The position numbers and the translations under genes are program-made. The notes beneath the pieces were generated by a model. It was given only the letters and a program-made list of their open reading frames with translations. It was not told where the DNA came from and did no database searches. Of a DNA stretch of 39,990 nucleotides, positions 10,624 through 20,345 are shown piece after piece (the stretch's first letter is position 1; every line of letters starts with the position of its first letter). The DNA is taken from contig BFEA01000295.1 of NCBI GenBank assembly GCA_003427395.1, forward strand, positions 1,334,671 to 1,374,660, read 5' to 3'. This DNA is from Chara braunii. Lineage: Eukaryota; Streptophyta; Charophyceae; Charales; Characeae.

Positions 10624-12430
10624 AGGAAGGGAAGAGAGATCTGGATCTCTTTCCCTCTCTTTCTCTCTTACCCTTACGAAGGCTTTGCTGTGTGAACAAC
10701 GCAGTCTGTTTGGCTTAACACAAAAAAAATAAAAAAAATGAAAACAAAAATGGAGAGACAGGAGAGAGATCTCGATCTCTTCCCCTTTCTTTCTTTCTTC
10801 CTTACCCATTGCTACGCATTTGTATGTGACAAGTGCAACCTTTTTTGCTTGACACAGAAGAAAAAAAAACGAACAAAAATGGAGGGAAGAGAGAGAGAGA
10901 GAGATTTCAATTTCTCCTTTTTTTTTTCTTCCCTACCCATACCAAGGCCTTGCCATGTGTGAACAAAGCAGTCTTTTTGGTGTGACACGGAAAAAACAAA
11001 GAGAAACGAAAAAAAAAATGGAGGGAGGGGATAGAGATCTCAACCTCTGCCTCTCTCTTTCTTCCCTACCCATTGCTAGGCATTTGTGTGTGATAAGCGC
11101 AACCTTTTCGCTTGACACAGAAAAAAAAAAAAAAAAGGAAAACAAAAATGGAGGGAGGAGGGAGAAAGAGATTTCAATCTCTCCCCCTCTCTTTCTCCCC
11201 TACCCAAAGCTTGACCGTTGTGTTTGTGAACAACGTAACCTTTTTGAGTTGAGGAAAAAAAATAAAAAAATTGGGAGGGGGTCTCCCCGTTTTTTTCTCC
11301 CCTATGCATAGCTTGGCGTTTGCGTGTTTGAACAACACACCCTTTTTCACTTGGTGTGTGTGACAACGACAACCTTTTTCGGTTAAAAAAAAAAAAAAAA
11401 AAAAAAAATGGAGGGAGGGAAAAACAATTTTGATATCTCCCCTTCTCTTTCTCCTTTACCCGTAGCCAAACCTTGATGTGTGTGAACAACGCAACCTTTT
11501 TCGCTTGGTGTATGTGACCAGTGTTGCCTTTTTGTTTGACAAAAAAAAAAAAAAAAAAAAAATGGAGGAAGGGGAGAGAAATCTTGATCTCTGCCCACCT
11601 CTTTCTCCCCTACCCATAACTTGATCTTTGTGTGTGTGAACAACGCAACCTTTTTCACTTGGTGTATGTACCCAGCGCAGTCTTTGTCGCTTGACAGAAG
11701 AAAAAAAAAAATGAATATAGGGAAGGAAGCGAGATCTCGATTTATTCTCTCTCTTTTTCCCCTACCTACAGCTTGACCTTTGCGTGTGTGAACAACGCAA
11801 CCTTTTTCGCTTGGTGTGTGTGACCAACGCAACCTTTTGTGCTTGACAAAAAAAAAAAAAAATGGAGACAAGGGATCAATCTCCCTCTCTTTTTTCCCTA
11901 CACATAGCTTGACCTTTGTGTGTGTGAACAACACAATCTTTTTCGCCTGGTATGTGGGAACTGTGCAGCAACGGAACCTTTTTTGCTTTGCGTGTGTGAC
12001 CAACGCAACCTTTTTCGTTTGAGAAAAAAAAAAAAACGAAAAAAAAATGGAGGGAGAGGAGAGAAATCTCGATCTCTCCCCCACTCTTTTGTCCCTACCC
12101 ATAGCTTAGCCTTCGTGTGCATGAACAACGCAACTTTTTTCGCTTGACACAAAAAAAAGAAAAAAAAAGAATGTACAGAGGGGACAGAGATATCGATCTC
12201 TTCCCCTCTCTTTCTCTCCTACCCATAATCAGACCTTGTTGTGTGCGAATAATGTCGACTTTTCTGATGCCAAATAAATAAATAAATAAATGAACAACAA
12301 ACATAAATGGAAGGAGCGAAGAGAGATCTCGATCTCTCCCCCTCTCCTCCTCCCTTACCCATAACCAAACATTAGTATGCAGGAACATCACCTCCTTTTT
12401 CAAATGACAAACATAAAAAAAAAATGGGGA
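10490..12430 (-). repeat. Tandem array of T-units, about 14 copies, minus orientation
   Basis: Each unit of about 120-165 bp reads, on the minus strand: gcgaaaaaggttgcgttgtt, then cacacacaaaggcaagc, then a purine run (gggtaggggagaaagaga), then a near-palindromic gagatcgagatctc, then a pyrimidine run ending in ctccctccattt, then a poly-T tract of variable length. On the plus strand the poly-A tracts (for example 10590-10620, 11383-11408, 11540-11562) mark the boundaries. Units vary by substitution and tract length. The same family lies inverted at 31190-33030. Confidence 0.85.
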
Positions 12431-13054
12431 GTGGGCGGACAGAGAACAATGTGATGTACCTTTGTTTGCCATGTTGGAGGAATGTAATTGCGTGATGTAT
12501 TCGCATGGTGGATCCTGCCGATCGCAGGACATGATGGTCACGCTGAATGATATGGAGTGTAACGAGAGTCGACTGGGATGATGGTGGCGTCGTTACGACG
12601 TTACTGGAATGCCTGCGGTGTTGTCGTCACAAGCAATAGCAGACAATGAACCAAACGGTACCCGTTTCCGGTGAAGTTGGCCGGTAGTACCGCTGACGTG
12701 GTTTCCCAGACCGGTACCAATACGGAAAAAATACGCTAGGCCGAAAACTACGTAATGATGATTCAAACCTGTAACTGCCTGTGTTTTTCCTTGAAAGAAC
12801 CGGTCCGATATCTTAGATTTTTGCGTTTACCCGTGACTGGTATTTTAGAAGCGTGGTCCCAGTGAGTGTCAAGGAGACGTGGGAGGATCTGGAAATCAAA
12901 TCGACCCAACACCCAACCCTCATTTCATGTTTACGGTCTTCCACACGAACAGTGCACATATTCACGTCTGTCTGTGAGACATGCAACTTGCCATTTCTCG
13001 TTCGTGCACTACAACCGAATGCTTTCAGCACCTTCAAGTGGCAGCTGCAGGTCG
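12431..13054. other. Non-repetitive stretch, no gene supported
   Basis: Balanced composition with short open frames on both strands and no recognisable protein motif or RNA signature. Confidence 0.4.
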
Positions 13055-13215
13055 GCCTTGGTGTGTGGGAACAGCGTAGTCTTTTCCGCTTGACACGAGA
13101 AAGAAAAAAAAAAGAAAGAAAAAAAAGAACATAAATCGAAGGAGGGAAAAAAATATCGATCTCCCCCCTCTCTTTCTCCCCTACCTACAGCTTGCTGTTT
13201 CTGTGTGTGAACATA
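13055..13215 (-). repeat. Solitary T-unit
   Basis: One diverged copy of the T-unit in the same orientation as the 10.5-12.4 kb array: gtgtgggaacagcgtagtct with ttttccgcttgacac, an A/G-rich tract, then tatcgatctcccccctctct and acagcttgctgtttctgtgt. It lies about 0.6 kb beyond the array end. Confidence 0.7.
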
Positions 13216-15490
13216 AATTGACAACAAGATCTCCACAACTTCTACCAAGTGAGAAAAAACTTAACCCTATAAAGAATATGAGTACCGATATTGTTTTTCT
13301 TGTGCAGTTCCAACCTCCCAATGTGTTCGACTTGATCTCACATTTTGTTATATATTGTTATTTTAGTTCTCGCTTTCACTTATGAGTCTTCCCACCGCCC
13401 TAGCACGACATCATTTGACCTCGAAACAAGGGTCGTCACTAAAGGTTCCGAATAAACGATATCAAGTCCGAAGGCCGTCGCTGCCAAAAATACCAAGAAG
13501 GCAAAAGAGGCCGATGGATGAGGACAAAGGCGACGATCATAGCCGAGATCGTCAGGTAAAATAACGAAGAAGTGTGTCGCGAAAAGCCGTGACAGCGAAA
13601 TGTGAGAAAGCAGAAAGGAAACGCAAGGGGGAACGACGAGAAAAAAAGATGAATAGGAGAAGGCGGGGTTAGTGGTTCTCGAATGGAAAACTGTACCTTA
13701 GCTGGAGAACGGGGCCGATAGAGATTAAAAGAAAAGTATGAAACGGGGAACCATGTACCGTAGTCTAAAGAAGGGAGTAACCTCGGGAAAGGATGCTTCT
13801 TGGGTAAGGGAGTGTGCCCTAATTAGATGAGGTTAGTGACCAACACTATGAGGGTAGGAGAAGAGTGTGTAGAACGAGGTAATCGGGTGAGGGGGTAAGT
13901 AGAAGTTGAGAGCAAGAAATGTGGGGTGTGTCACGGGGAAAAACACTACGAGATGTACCATAGTCAGGTAAAGGGAGAAGGAGGCACCACCGATTGGGAA
14001 AACATCTACGCAAGAGCTCGCTGGGGACAGCGAGAAATGGGGTGTGGGTTGGTTGTCGGGCGGCTGCCTACTAGCCGAATACTCTTTTTTGCAAAAAAAA
14101 AGAAGATTTTTTTTAGTGTTTTCTTTATCTTTGCATGGTTTGAGGTATGAATGCGAGTGACTGGGGGACTTGAGGGTCATTTTGGGTTTTCAAATCTATG
14201 TACTAACCTTTGGGCAGGCGAGGATGACGATCCGAGAAGTGGTCGCAGGCAGGGTCTCGCGGACTACAAAAAAAAATAAAAGTTTCGAGACCATACTCAG
14301 GAAGCAAGGAAAGTAGTGAAATTTGAACCAAGCCACAAAAATCTCAAGGACGAAGGAGCCGATGGACGACTGTTGGGGCACCACAAGAGAACGATGGGAC
14401 CAGGATTGGGCCTAGGTACGGGAGTCAAGGATGCTGAGGCAGGTAGCGAGCCCCGCCTGGACGTGGGCGTATCGTTCTCGGTTCACGATGTGGTGCGATC
14501 ATCCGAATATGGTCTCGGTATGGGACGTTTCAGGATGGTCCAGGTAAGATCTGGCTGGTGAAGGTCCTGAGGCGGTCAAAGCCAGCACGACAGCGGGTTC
14601 GGTAACCGAGAGGGGCCGATTTGAGATGGGCACCACGACATGGAAAACATTTCGACGATCGAGGTTGCCGGTTTTCCTCAGGATGATTGGTTTGGTGCTC
14701 AGAAGCTCAGACCCGATTCCTTGGAGGCCAGCCTTGGCATGACCGTCGAGAGAAAAAATGAGTGACGCGATTCGGTATTTCAGTAAGGACGACTTCGACG
14801 ATCGAGGTCCCGGGTTTGATGAAAGCCCAGTGATGTGACTATTGAGTTGCACGGAGTCACTGCAGGGGTCACTGCTTCTGGACTCGGCTTGCAAGTTTGA
14901 AAGTTCCCGAGTTAAGGAGCAAGTGGGTGAGGCCGTTGGTCTGCGGAATAAAGAAAAAGCGCGAAGCGTCTGAGTGGTGGGGCCGCAACTCAGCCGTGGT
15001 CGGGATTCAAGCTCGGGTGAGAAGCAGTAAGTCTCCGTCCGCCCTGCGTATCGATCAAGAGAGAAGATTGGACAAAAGAGGAATGAGTGAGATCGACAGT
15101 TCAAACGTCGAACCTACAACAAGAACTCGAACTCAGGCGGAAAACAGTGAGGGAGGGCCAAAACTCAAAGGAAGGGCCTAGAAAAAGACCTTAAACCACC
15201 AGTACCTCCGCCAGTGTTGGTAAATTACGATGTCCTGGCCAGTACCCGAAGTTTTCGGGGGTCGGACACAGGGTCGGCAATGTCCCAAAAATCGTAGTTT
15301 TATTTTGCCTGTGCACGAAAGGAAAAGGAAAAAAAAAAGGTCTTTGTACTTCAATGATGTCGGGCAGGGTAGTCTAAGAGGCCATGCTCACAGTCTTGAG
15401 TGCATCTTACAGCAAAGATGGTCACATTCTGAAACTTGTTGTTTTCTCTTTTTTATTTTTCTTTTGTTTGTTATGTGTCCCCTGCCAACG
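13216..15490. other. Long stretch without a supported gene
   Basis: Many short frames on both strands; the longest (minus, 15104-14499) shows no domain. A ~137 bp partial duplication is visible: cgacgatcgaggt occurs near 14654 and near 14795. Otherwise nothing recognisable. Confidence 0.4.
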
Positions 15491-15494
15491 AGGC

Positions 15495-15785
15495 AGGGCG
15501 AAATCCGTGATCTGCTCTAGTTGTGTTTCCTCAGATGACTGTAACCCTGATGTATCCAGCCGTTTTCAAGGCCGAATCCGTGTTTCCGTTTTTTGTTTCT
15601 TGTTTTCTTTTTCTGGAATCTGACAATCTGAATCCGTGATCTTCTCGAGCTGTGTTCCCTCAGAGGATTGTAACTCTGATCACACTGACACTTACGGGAA
15701 TGTATCTTACCATTTTCACGGCTGACTCCGTGTTCCTGTCTTTTTTTTTTTTTTGAGTTTCTGGAATCTAACAACCTGGCCACCG
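15495..15785. repeat. Tandem duplication of a ~135 bp unit
   Basis: atccgtgatctgctctagtt and later ctggaatctgacaatctg (about 15499-15630) are repeated with changes as atccgtgatcttctcgagct and ctggaatctaacaacctgg (about 15633-15777). Each copy contains a T-rich tract before the ctggaatct motif. Confidence 0.7.
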
Positions 15786-15899
15786 GGCTGAGATGCCCTC
15801 ACCAAGGGCACACTCACACAAACACTTCCGAGAATATATACAGTTGCAATCACGCCCAGATCTTTGTTTCGTTTTCTAGTTATGTGAGTTTTCACAGCC

Positions 15900-15900
<1 letters not shown>

Positions 15901-15934
<34 letters not shown>
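15901..15934. repeat. Poly-T tract
   Basis: An uninterrupted run of more than 30 T. Confidence 0.9.
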
Positions 15935-16049
15935 CTTCTTCCTGTGAAAGTACCATAAAGAAATGGAGTAGGACCCAAACTCGGCAAAACTCAGAGCGCA
16001 GTGAAAATCAGGGTCGGCAAAAACAGGCTTAGAGGTACCGGTGGTCTAA

Positions 16050-16195
16050 CGGTCACTTGACACTTGGAATGCTAGAAAAAATAAAAAATAAAAAAATATG
16101 GGAGAATAAGACAAAAAGAGTGAGAGGGAGTGAGTGAGTTAACCGTCAGTAGGGACTGCCACAAGTAAGGACTGACAGAACTCTACTGTCCAAAA
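16050..16195. repeat. Dispersed repeat, copy A
   Basis: Shares with 21055-21222 the order: gacac, an A-rich stretch with atatg(g)gaga, gaatgagacaaaa, a purine-rich part, then cgtcagtagggactgccaca and a tail ending in ctactgt. In copy B the tail forms an inverted repeat (tagggactggcaggtcccta). A poly-A tract follows directly at 16193-16220. Confidence 0.6.
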
Positions 16196-16236
16196 AAAAA
16201 AAAAAAAAAAAAAAAAAAAACATTAACAGTTAAAAA

Positions 16237-16252
16237 NNNNNNNNNNNNNNNN
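16237..16252. other. Assembly gap of 16 N
   Basis: Sixteen N between a poly-A context and the first base of the 57 bp repeat, so the order and spacing of the two sides are a scaffolding inference. Confidence 0.95.
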
Positions 16253-16309
16253 AGAACTGCCCGGTAAACCGTAGGCAGAGAGAGAGAAGAGGACAACAAA
16301 CGAGGGGCT
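16253..16309 (+). repeat. 57 bp repeat, copy 1 (joined to hammerhead segment)
   Basis: Begins agaactgcccggtaaaccgt and ends caacaaacgaggggct. Identical in sequence to 39934-39990 in the same orientation and to 16757-16813 in inverse orientation. Here it runs straight into the hammerhead segment at 16313. On the ribozyme strand it lies immediately 3' of the fold. Confidence 0.9.
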
Positions 16310-16312
16310 TTG

Positions 16313-16372
16313 ACAAACTGTTTCGTCGGAGTTTCACCGACTCATCAGGAGGCTGAACCCTCAACAGTCTGC
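16313..16372 (-). ncRNA. Type III hammerhead self-cleaving ribozyme
   Basis: Read on the minus strand from 16372 to 16313 every core element is present in order. Stem III 5' strand GCAGACUGU (16372-16364); U at 16363 as the cleavage nucleotide. Stem I GAGG, loop GUUCAG, CCUC (16362-16349). Core box CUGAUGA (16348-16342). Stem II GUCGG, loop UGAAACU, CCGAC (16341-16325). Core GAA (16324-16322), then stem III 3' strand ACAGUUUGU (16321-16313). Stems I and II are perfectly paired. Stem III is 9 bp with two G-U pairs and is the open stem, so this is type III, the topology described for plant retrozymes. Predicted self-cleavage is between 16363 and 16362. The cleavage triplet is GUU rather than the commoner GUC; hammerheads require only H at this place. 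Activity is inferred, not shown. Confidence 0.85.
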
Positions 16373-16505
16373 AGAATCCCCTCACTAATTACACTGTAAA
16401 TGATAATCTACCTTAACCAAAATCAAAGTAGACTATCACTCACCCACACCAGATGGAAAACTCTACAGACTGTCGGTTCACACCCCATCACAAGCGAGCA
16501 AAACA
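16373..16505 (-). other. Flank of the hammerhead, probably the same small element
   Basis: About 130 bp of non-coding sequence between the ribozyme and a TA tract. On the ribozyme strand it lies 5' of the fold and holds gaaccgacagtctgtagag, which echoes the stem III strand. No primer-binding site or open frame was recognised. Ribozyme segment plus the 57 bp repeat span about 250 bp between the TA tract and the N gap. Confidence 0.4.
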
Positions 16506-16756
16506 TCCACGAAACATATATATAATGTATATATATATATATATCATATATATATTGTTCTTAATTTGACAATGGAAAGTGTATTATTTATTTTCACATA
16601 TTATTAAATATTTTATTTTTTATTTTTTATTATTATTAGTGATTTATTATTTATTTTTATTATTAATTATTATATATATATATATATTTTTTATAAAAAA
16701 CTTTAATATATATTATACTTATAAAAATATATATTATATATATATATATACATCAC
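16506..16756. repeat. AT-rich and TA-dinucleotide tract
   Basis: Nearly pure A/T with several (TA)n runs (16508-16555, about 16672-16690, 16733-16750) and TTATT-type words. Open frames here are composition artefacts. Confidence 0.85.
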
Positions 16757-16813
16757 AGCCCCTCGTTTGTTGTCCTCTTCTCTCTCTCTGCCTACGGTTT
16801 ACCGGGCAGTTCT
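16757..16813 (-). repeat. 57 bp repeat, copy 2 (inverted)
   Basis: Exact reverse complement of 16253-16309. It forms a perfect terminal inverted repeat pair enclosing 447 bp. Unlike copy 1 it is not followed by a hammerhead; it is flanked on both sides by TA microsatellite (acatcac before, tatttgtgacgatatata after). The latter matches the flank of copy 3 (tatcatcacaaac on the other strand). Confidence 0.9.
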
Positions 16814-17118
16814 ATTTGTGACGATATATATATATATTTTGAATAATCTATGTGTGTGTGTGTGTGCGTTTTTGCGTGTTTGTGTGTGTATGTGTGTTTT
16901 TGTGCATCAAAATGAATATCAGTAGAAGGGTATAGAGGAGGTTCCATTGTCCGTGCTCAGTGGAATACTTGCAGTTTTTTTTCTCGATCGATGATGTCGA
17001 TCGACAGAAAATGTCAAAAATTGTATAATATTTTATTCAATTCCATTGTAAGTGTTGAGGAGGGAGAATGACAGTTTATTAATTTTGCGTTATTTTAATG
17101 GAAAAAAAAGCAGCTGAA

Positions 17119-17120
<2 letters not shown>

Positions 17121-17176
<56 letters not shown>
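17121..17176. repeat. (CT)n microsatellite
   Basis: About 28 uninterrupted CT units directly upstream of the coding-like frame that begins near 17177. Confidence 0.95.
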
Positions 17177-17179
<3 letters not shown>

Positions 17180-18152
17180 TTCGTCAACGTATGGGCTTGC
17201 GTCAGTGTCACCCCTCTATCTCATGACAAAAAATTATGTGTGACATTCAATGAGAGAATATTCGACAACCACAGTTTGAACATTTGCATGGTAATGAATG
17301 TATTGCAAACAAACATTAACAATAAACACCTCAACTTGTTGCTCGTTAATGCAGTAAACCAGTGCCAGGAAGGCGAACTCAACTGTGTACATGGCTAAAG
17401 TATTCACTTAGCAACGAACGTTCTCAATAAGACTGAAAAAGAAACATTACGTCACATGAGTTTAGAGTTGAATAATATGAAAATGTAAACAAGCACGAAG
17501 AAGGAAGCTACCGAAGAGCAGTTGTTATTCACAGTGCATGATTTCAGTGTTCCCATGAACGAGAAAGAGTGGTTGAACGACAACATTGTGAATTTCTACA
17601 TGAAAATGTTTATGCATTAAAACAATTACAGAACATTTCTTCACAAATGTGACACTCCGTTTGATAAGTCGAATATATGTAGCACAAGGACGATCCTCAT
17701 CGCAACTGTGTATAACTCATAATTTTTCGCTAAACTTATCGGCAACAAAATGAAATATAATTAAGACAAAGTTGCTAGGTGGTTTCGGGATGTCATCATA
17801 GCAAAAACAGAGTTAATTCTAGCCCCATATCACGATACAAAAAAAAAATCAACACTTGTTGTAACCGACCGTCGATGGAATGTGATAGAGTATTACAATT
17901 CAATTGATATGAATTGTATGTTGGCTAAGCAGGTGACTAGTCACTGCGCACGATTTCGGTTTTAGCGTCCGACACACCAATGTCGGTCAGTAGACGTATC
18001 ATGCTTCGAACACACTTGGGAAGTGAAAGGCATTCCGAAACAGGAGAATGTGAGTCAGTGCGGAGTGTTTATGCTCACTTATGCATTTCTTTTGGCAAGA
18101 GGCAAGGTGACACCATTCAATTTTTTAATGAACGACATCGAGGGCATGAGAT
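17177..18152 (+). pseudogene. Ulp1/SENP-type (C48) cysteine peptidase, in-frame stops
   Basis: One plus-strand frame carries the diagnostic blocks of a C48 SUMO-protease domain in order. WLNDNIVNFYMKM (17570-17608) is the substrate-binding start. FFAKLIGNK and DKVARWF follow; ELILAPYHD and STLVVTDRRWNVIEYYNS (17813-17901) match the His-containing strand; QENVSQCGVFMLTYA (18041-18085) holds the catalytic Gln and Cys, with Gln where Asp usually precedes CG. The HW dipeptide that normally carries the catalytic His is not seen; an A-rich run encoding lysines occupies it. Six in-frame TAA/TAG codons (17396, 17486, 17618, 17719, 17761, 17962, each within a base or two) and no TGA occur before TGA 18150-18152, and no frameshift is needed. 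Plant and algal transposons of the MULE class often carry such a domain, so an element origin is likely. It is dead under the standard code; under a TAA/TAG=sense code it would be one open frame. Confidence 0.7.
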
Positions 18153-18340
18153 GAATGATCGTTATAGACTCAATAACTTTGTGATTTACAGACTGAAAAT
18201 TTTACAATTTTTTTGTTTTTTTTATTTGTCGATAAATGGTAACAGTAATGTGATTTGCATAAGACGGTAATATGTACGAAATGTTTTGCAAATCAATGTT
18301 TTTCTTGATATTCGGTATTGTGTAATGTTAATGGTCTTTA

Positions 18341-18526
18341 TTGCACAACTTTGAATTCATTCTTAGGGAAGGGGGAGGTTGCACGGTTGACGTGGATCAC
18401 GCAAAAATATTGAGTGTAAAATACAGCGGCATATGTACCACGTGCAATTCATTCTTTAGTGGTGAACTGGGGGTGTCATGTACAAATTGTGGGGTAGATG
18501 TATTCAGTGGATATATATGGTAACAA
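18341..18526 (+). pseudogene. Small cysteine-rich segment, CxxC-x11-CxxC
   Basis: A short plus-strand frame, in phase with the Ulp1-like frame 190 bp upstream, contains two Cys pairs (GICTTCNSFFSG and VSCTNCGVDVFSGYIW) spaced as in a zinc-ribbon or half-RING. After a TAA at 18524 the frame stays open to about 18630, and another frame offers HTCKCSKYGIPCDEIP. This is probably the C-terminal zinc-binding tail of the same decayed element protein. Function not assignable. Confidence 0.35.
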
Positions 18527-18639
18527 TGCAATAGCATACATGCAAATGCTCAAAGTACGGCATACCTTGCGATGAAATCCCTATCATAGATAGCATATGA
18601 TAAGCAAAAGTGTGGTACTACGTGATAGGAGGCGTAACA

Positions 18640-19740
18640 TATAATGATGTATGGTGTATGATGGATCCTTACGGTAGAGGATGTCCCATGTGATGGTTAT
18701 GGTGTGTGGTATATGATACATGATAGACCACTGATAGGATGTGATAGTCTGAGACTATGTGAAGGTAGTCATCATTACGGAGAAGAGTCACGTTTTTTCA
18801 CACAAAATCAAAGTCGAAACTGACGAAGTCAATTTCGTTAAAATAGTTTAAAATATCAATTTTGAAGAAATATCAGTTACATTGCTCAACAACCTCAGAG
18901 ATGATTACATTCGCAACCATGGTTGAAAGAGGCGATCAGCCTAGGCAACTCCAATTCGGTCAATTGATTCAGCGAGCCTTGCCAGCGGTTTTTTTATGGC
19001 AGCAACTTTAACTTTCTTCTTTAGGTGTACTATAGTTAGGTTGTAAGAGGCTAGTATATGTTTAGTGTACAATATGTTTTACTGTATTTGGAATCTCCTA
19101 GCGGAAATGAGTGTATGGGGGGGAAATTAAAAATATACATAACACAAAAATAAAGTTGGGGCTATGGTAACGCATTTTCAGTAGAATGTGTTTTGTTTTG
19201 TTTTTACGAGTCAAAGTCAGCACTACGTATAGGAGTTCAGCAGAAACTTTGGCATATCTACCGCAAGGGCATTTTTGGGTAATGGGGTCGTTTTTTTCTA
19301 TATTTTTTTCACAATTGGTTTAACTGAGGTATAGTCTTCAAACAGTATATTTCGATATGTCTCACGCCTTGTTTTGAAGAACAAGAGGATAGCAGACCTT
19401 GGTGGGCCAAAGAAGATTGTGAGTTGAGCATACGGGCGACGATAGGATGCACAGTGGGTCGTTGTAGGGAACTCAGTTATGGTAGTTAAGGGCATGAGAA
19501 AATTGATGTGTGTAAGGGTATGAGACAAGAAGTGTATATATCGGGATTATGGTTTGAAGCAATTTCTCTAGGACATGCTTTTCTTGTCTCCTTCAATTTC
19601 TTCCTGGGCTTGAAACGAAATTCAAATGCTTCCATGAAAGTATCACTCCCAGTTTTCAACGTGCCCATTCTCTAACCAAGATGGAGAACCAACGAATCAA
19701 CTATAACAGATTGTGAACGCCTATACATTTTTTATTTTAT
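18640..19740. other. No gene supported
   Basis: AT-rich sequence, with runs of atgatgtatggtgtatgatg-like words at 18630-18740. Short minus-strand frames (19298-19668) show no domain. Confidence 0.4.
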
Positions 19741-19748
19741 TTTTTGTC

Positions 19749-19768
19749 CCTCTCTCTCTCTCTCTCTT
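19749..19768. repeat. (CT)n tract abutting adapter
   Basis: About ten TC units directly left of the adapter, which makes a chance overlap-based misjoin plausible. Confidence 0.85.
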
Positions 19769-19806
19769 CTGTCTCTTATACACATCTAGATGTGTATAAG
19801 AGACAG
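19769..19806. other. Nextera (Tn5 mosaic end) junction adapter, sequencing artefact
   Basis: CTGTCTCTTATACACATCT (19769-19787) is directly followed by AGATGTGTATAAGAGACAG (19788-19806), its exact reverse complement. This 38 bp palindrome is the junction of two Tn5 mosaic ends produced in Nextera mate-pair libraries. It translates to the contaminant peptide VSYTHLDVYKRQ. It is not genomic; the two flanks may not be neighbours in the genome. Confidence 0.97.
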
Positions 19807-19814
19807 CTACTATC

Positions 19815-19815
<1 letters not shown>

Positions 19816-19845
<30 letters not shown>
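19816..19845. repeat. Poly-A tract right of adapter
   Basis: Thirty A nine bases after the adapter. Confidence 0.9.
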
Positions 19846-19851
<6 letters not shown>

Positions 19852-19959
19852 ATGGTAAAAAACAGTCACTTGGGGAGATACATCCGTGACCAGATACATT
19901 CTAGAATATGGCGATTGCAAAGGACCTTGATTTTCTCTTGATTTTGCAGAGAAAATCAA

Positions 19960-20345
19960 GAAAAATAAAGACCTCATGCAACCGAGATGCCACGGATTGC
20001 ATGGGGGAAGAGAAACACATGTTTTAGGTGCATCCGGAGCCAATATTCAGCTCGGATGCACTTGAAAGTTTGTCGTTTCTTTTCCCTTCAGTTTTGGGTT
20101 AGTTGTGGAGCAATGGGATTAGGAAATTGACCCCTATTGCAGTCCGAGTTACAACGGACTGCATGGGGAAGGAAAAACACATGTTTTAGGTGCATCCGGA
20201 GTCAATATTGAGCCCTGATGCACTTGAAAATTGAGCACCCCACTTTCTTTCAACTTGGGGCAAGTTGTGGGGCTGTGGGACTATGGAGAAGACCACAGTT
20301 GCAATCTAAGAAATAACAGACTGCATAAGGATGCCTGGGCCAAGA
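19960..20345. repeat. Tandem ~165 bp unit, two full copies and a partial third
   Basis: ggattgcatgggggaagaga with acacatgttttaggtgcatc (about 19990-20032) recurs as ggactgcatggggaaggaaa with acacatgttttaggtgcatc (about 20156-20198), and the end of the unit recurs near 20300-20330 (ttgcaatctaag, cagactgcataagg). Each full copy contains an inverted repeat: tgcatccggagc with gctcggatgca in copy 1; copy 2 keeps tgcatc with gatgca. Confidence 0.7.

Noticed and set aside
10357-12152. Many phenylalanine- and lysine-rich frames on both strands
   Set aside because: They follow the poly-A/T tracts of the T-unit array and recur in the inverted array at 31-33 kb.
14499-15104. 201-residue minus-strand open frame
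   Set aside because: No recognisable domain, overlaps a partial tandem duplication, and competing frames on the plus strand are equally open.
19744-19941. 65-residue plus-strand frame containing VSYTHLDVYKRQ
   Set aside because: Translation across the sequencing adapter.
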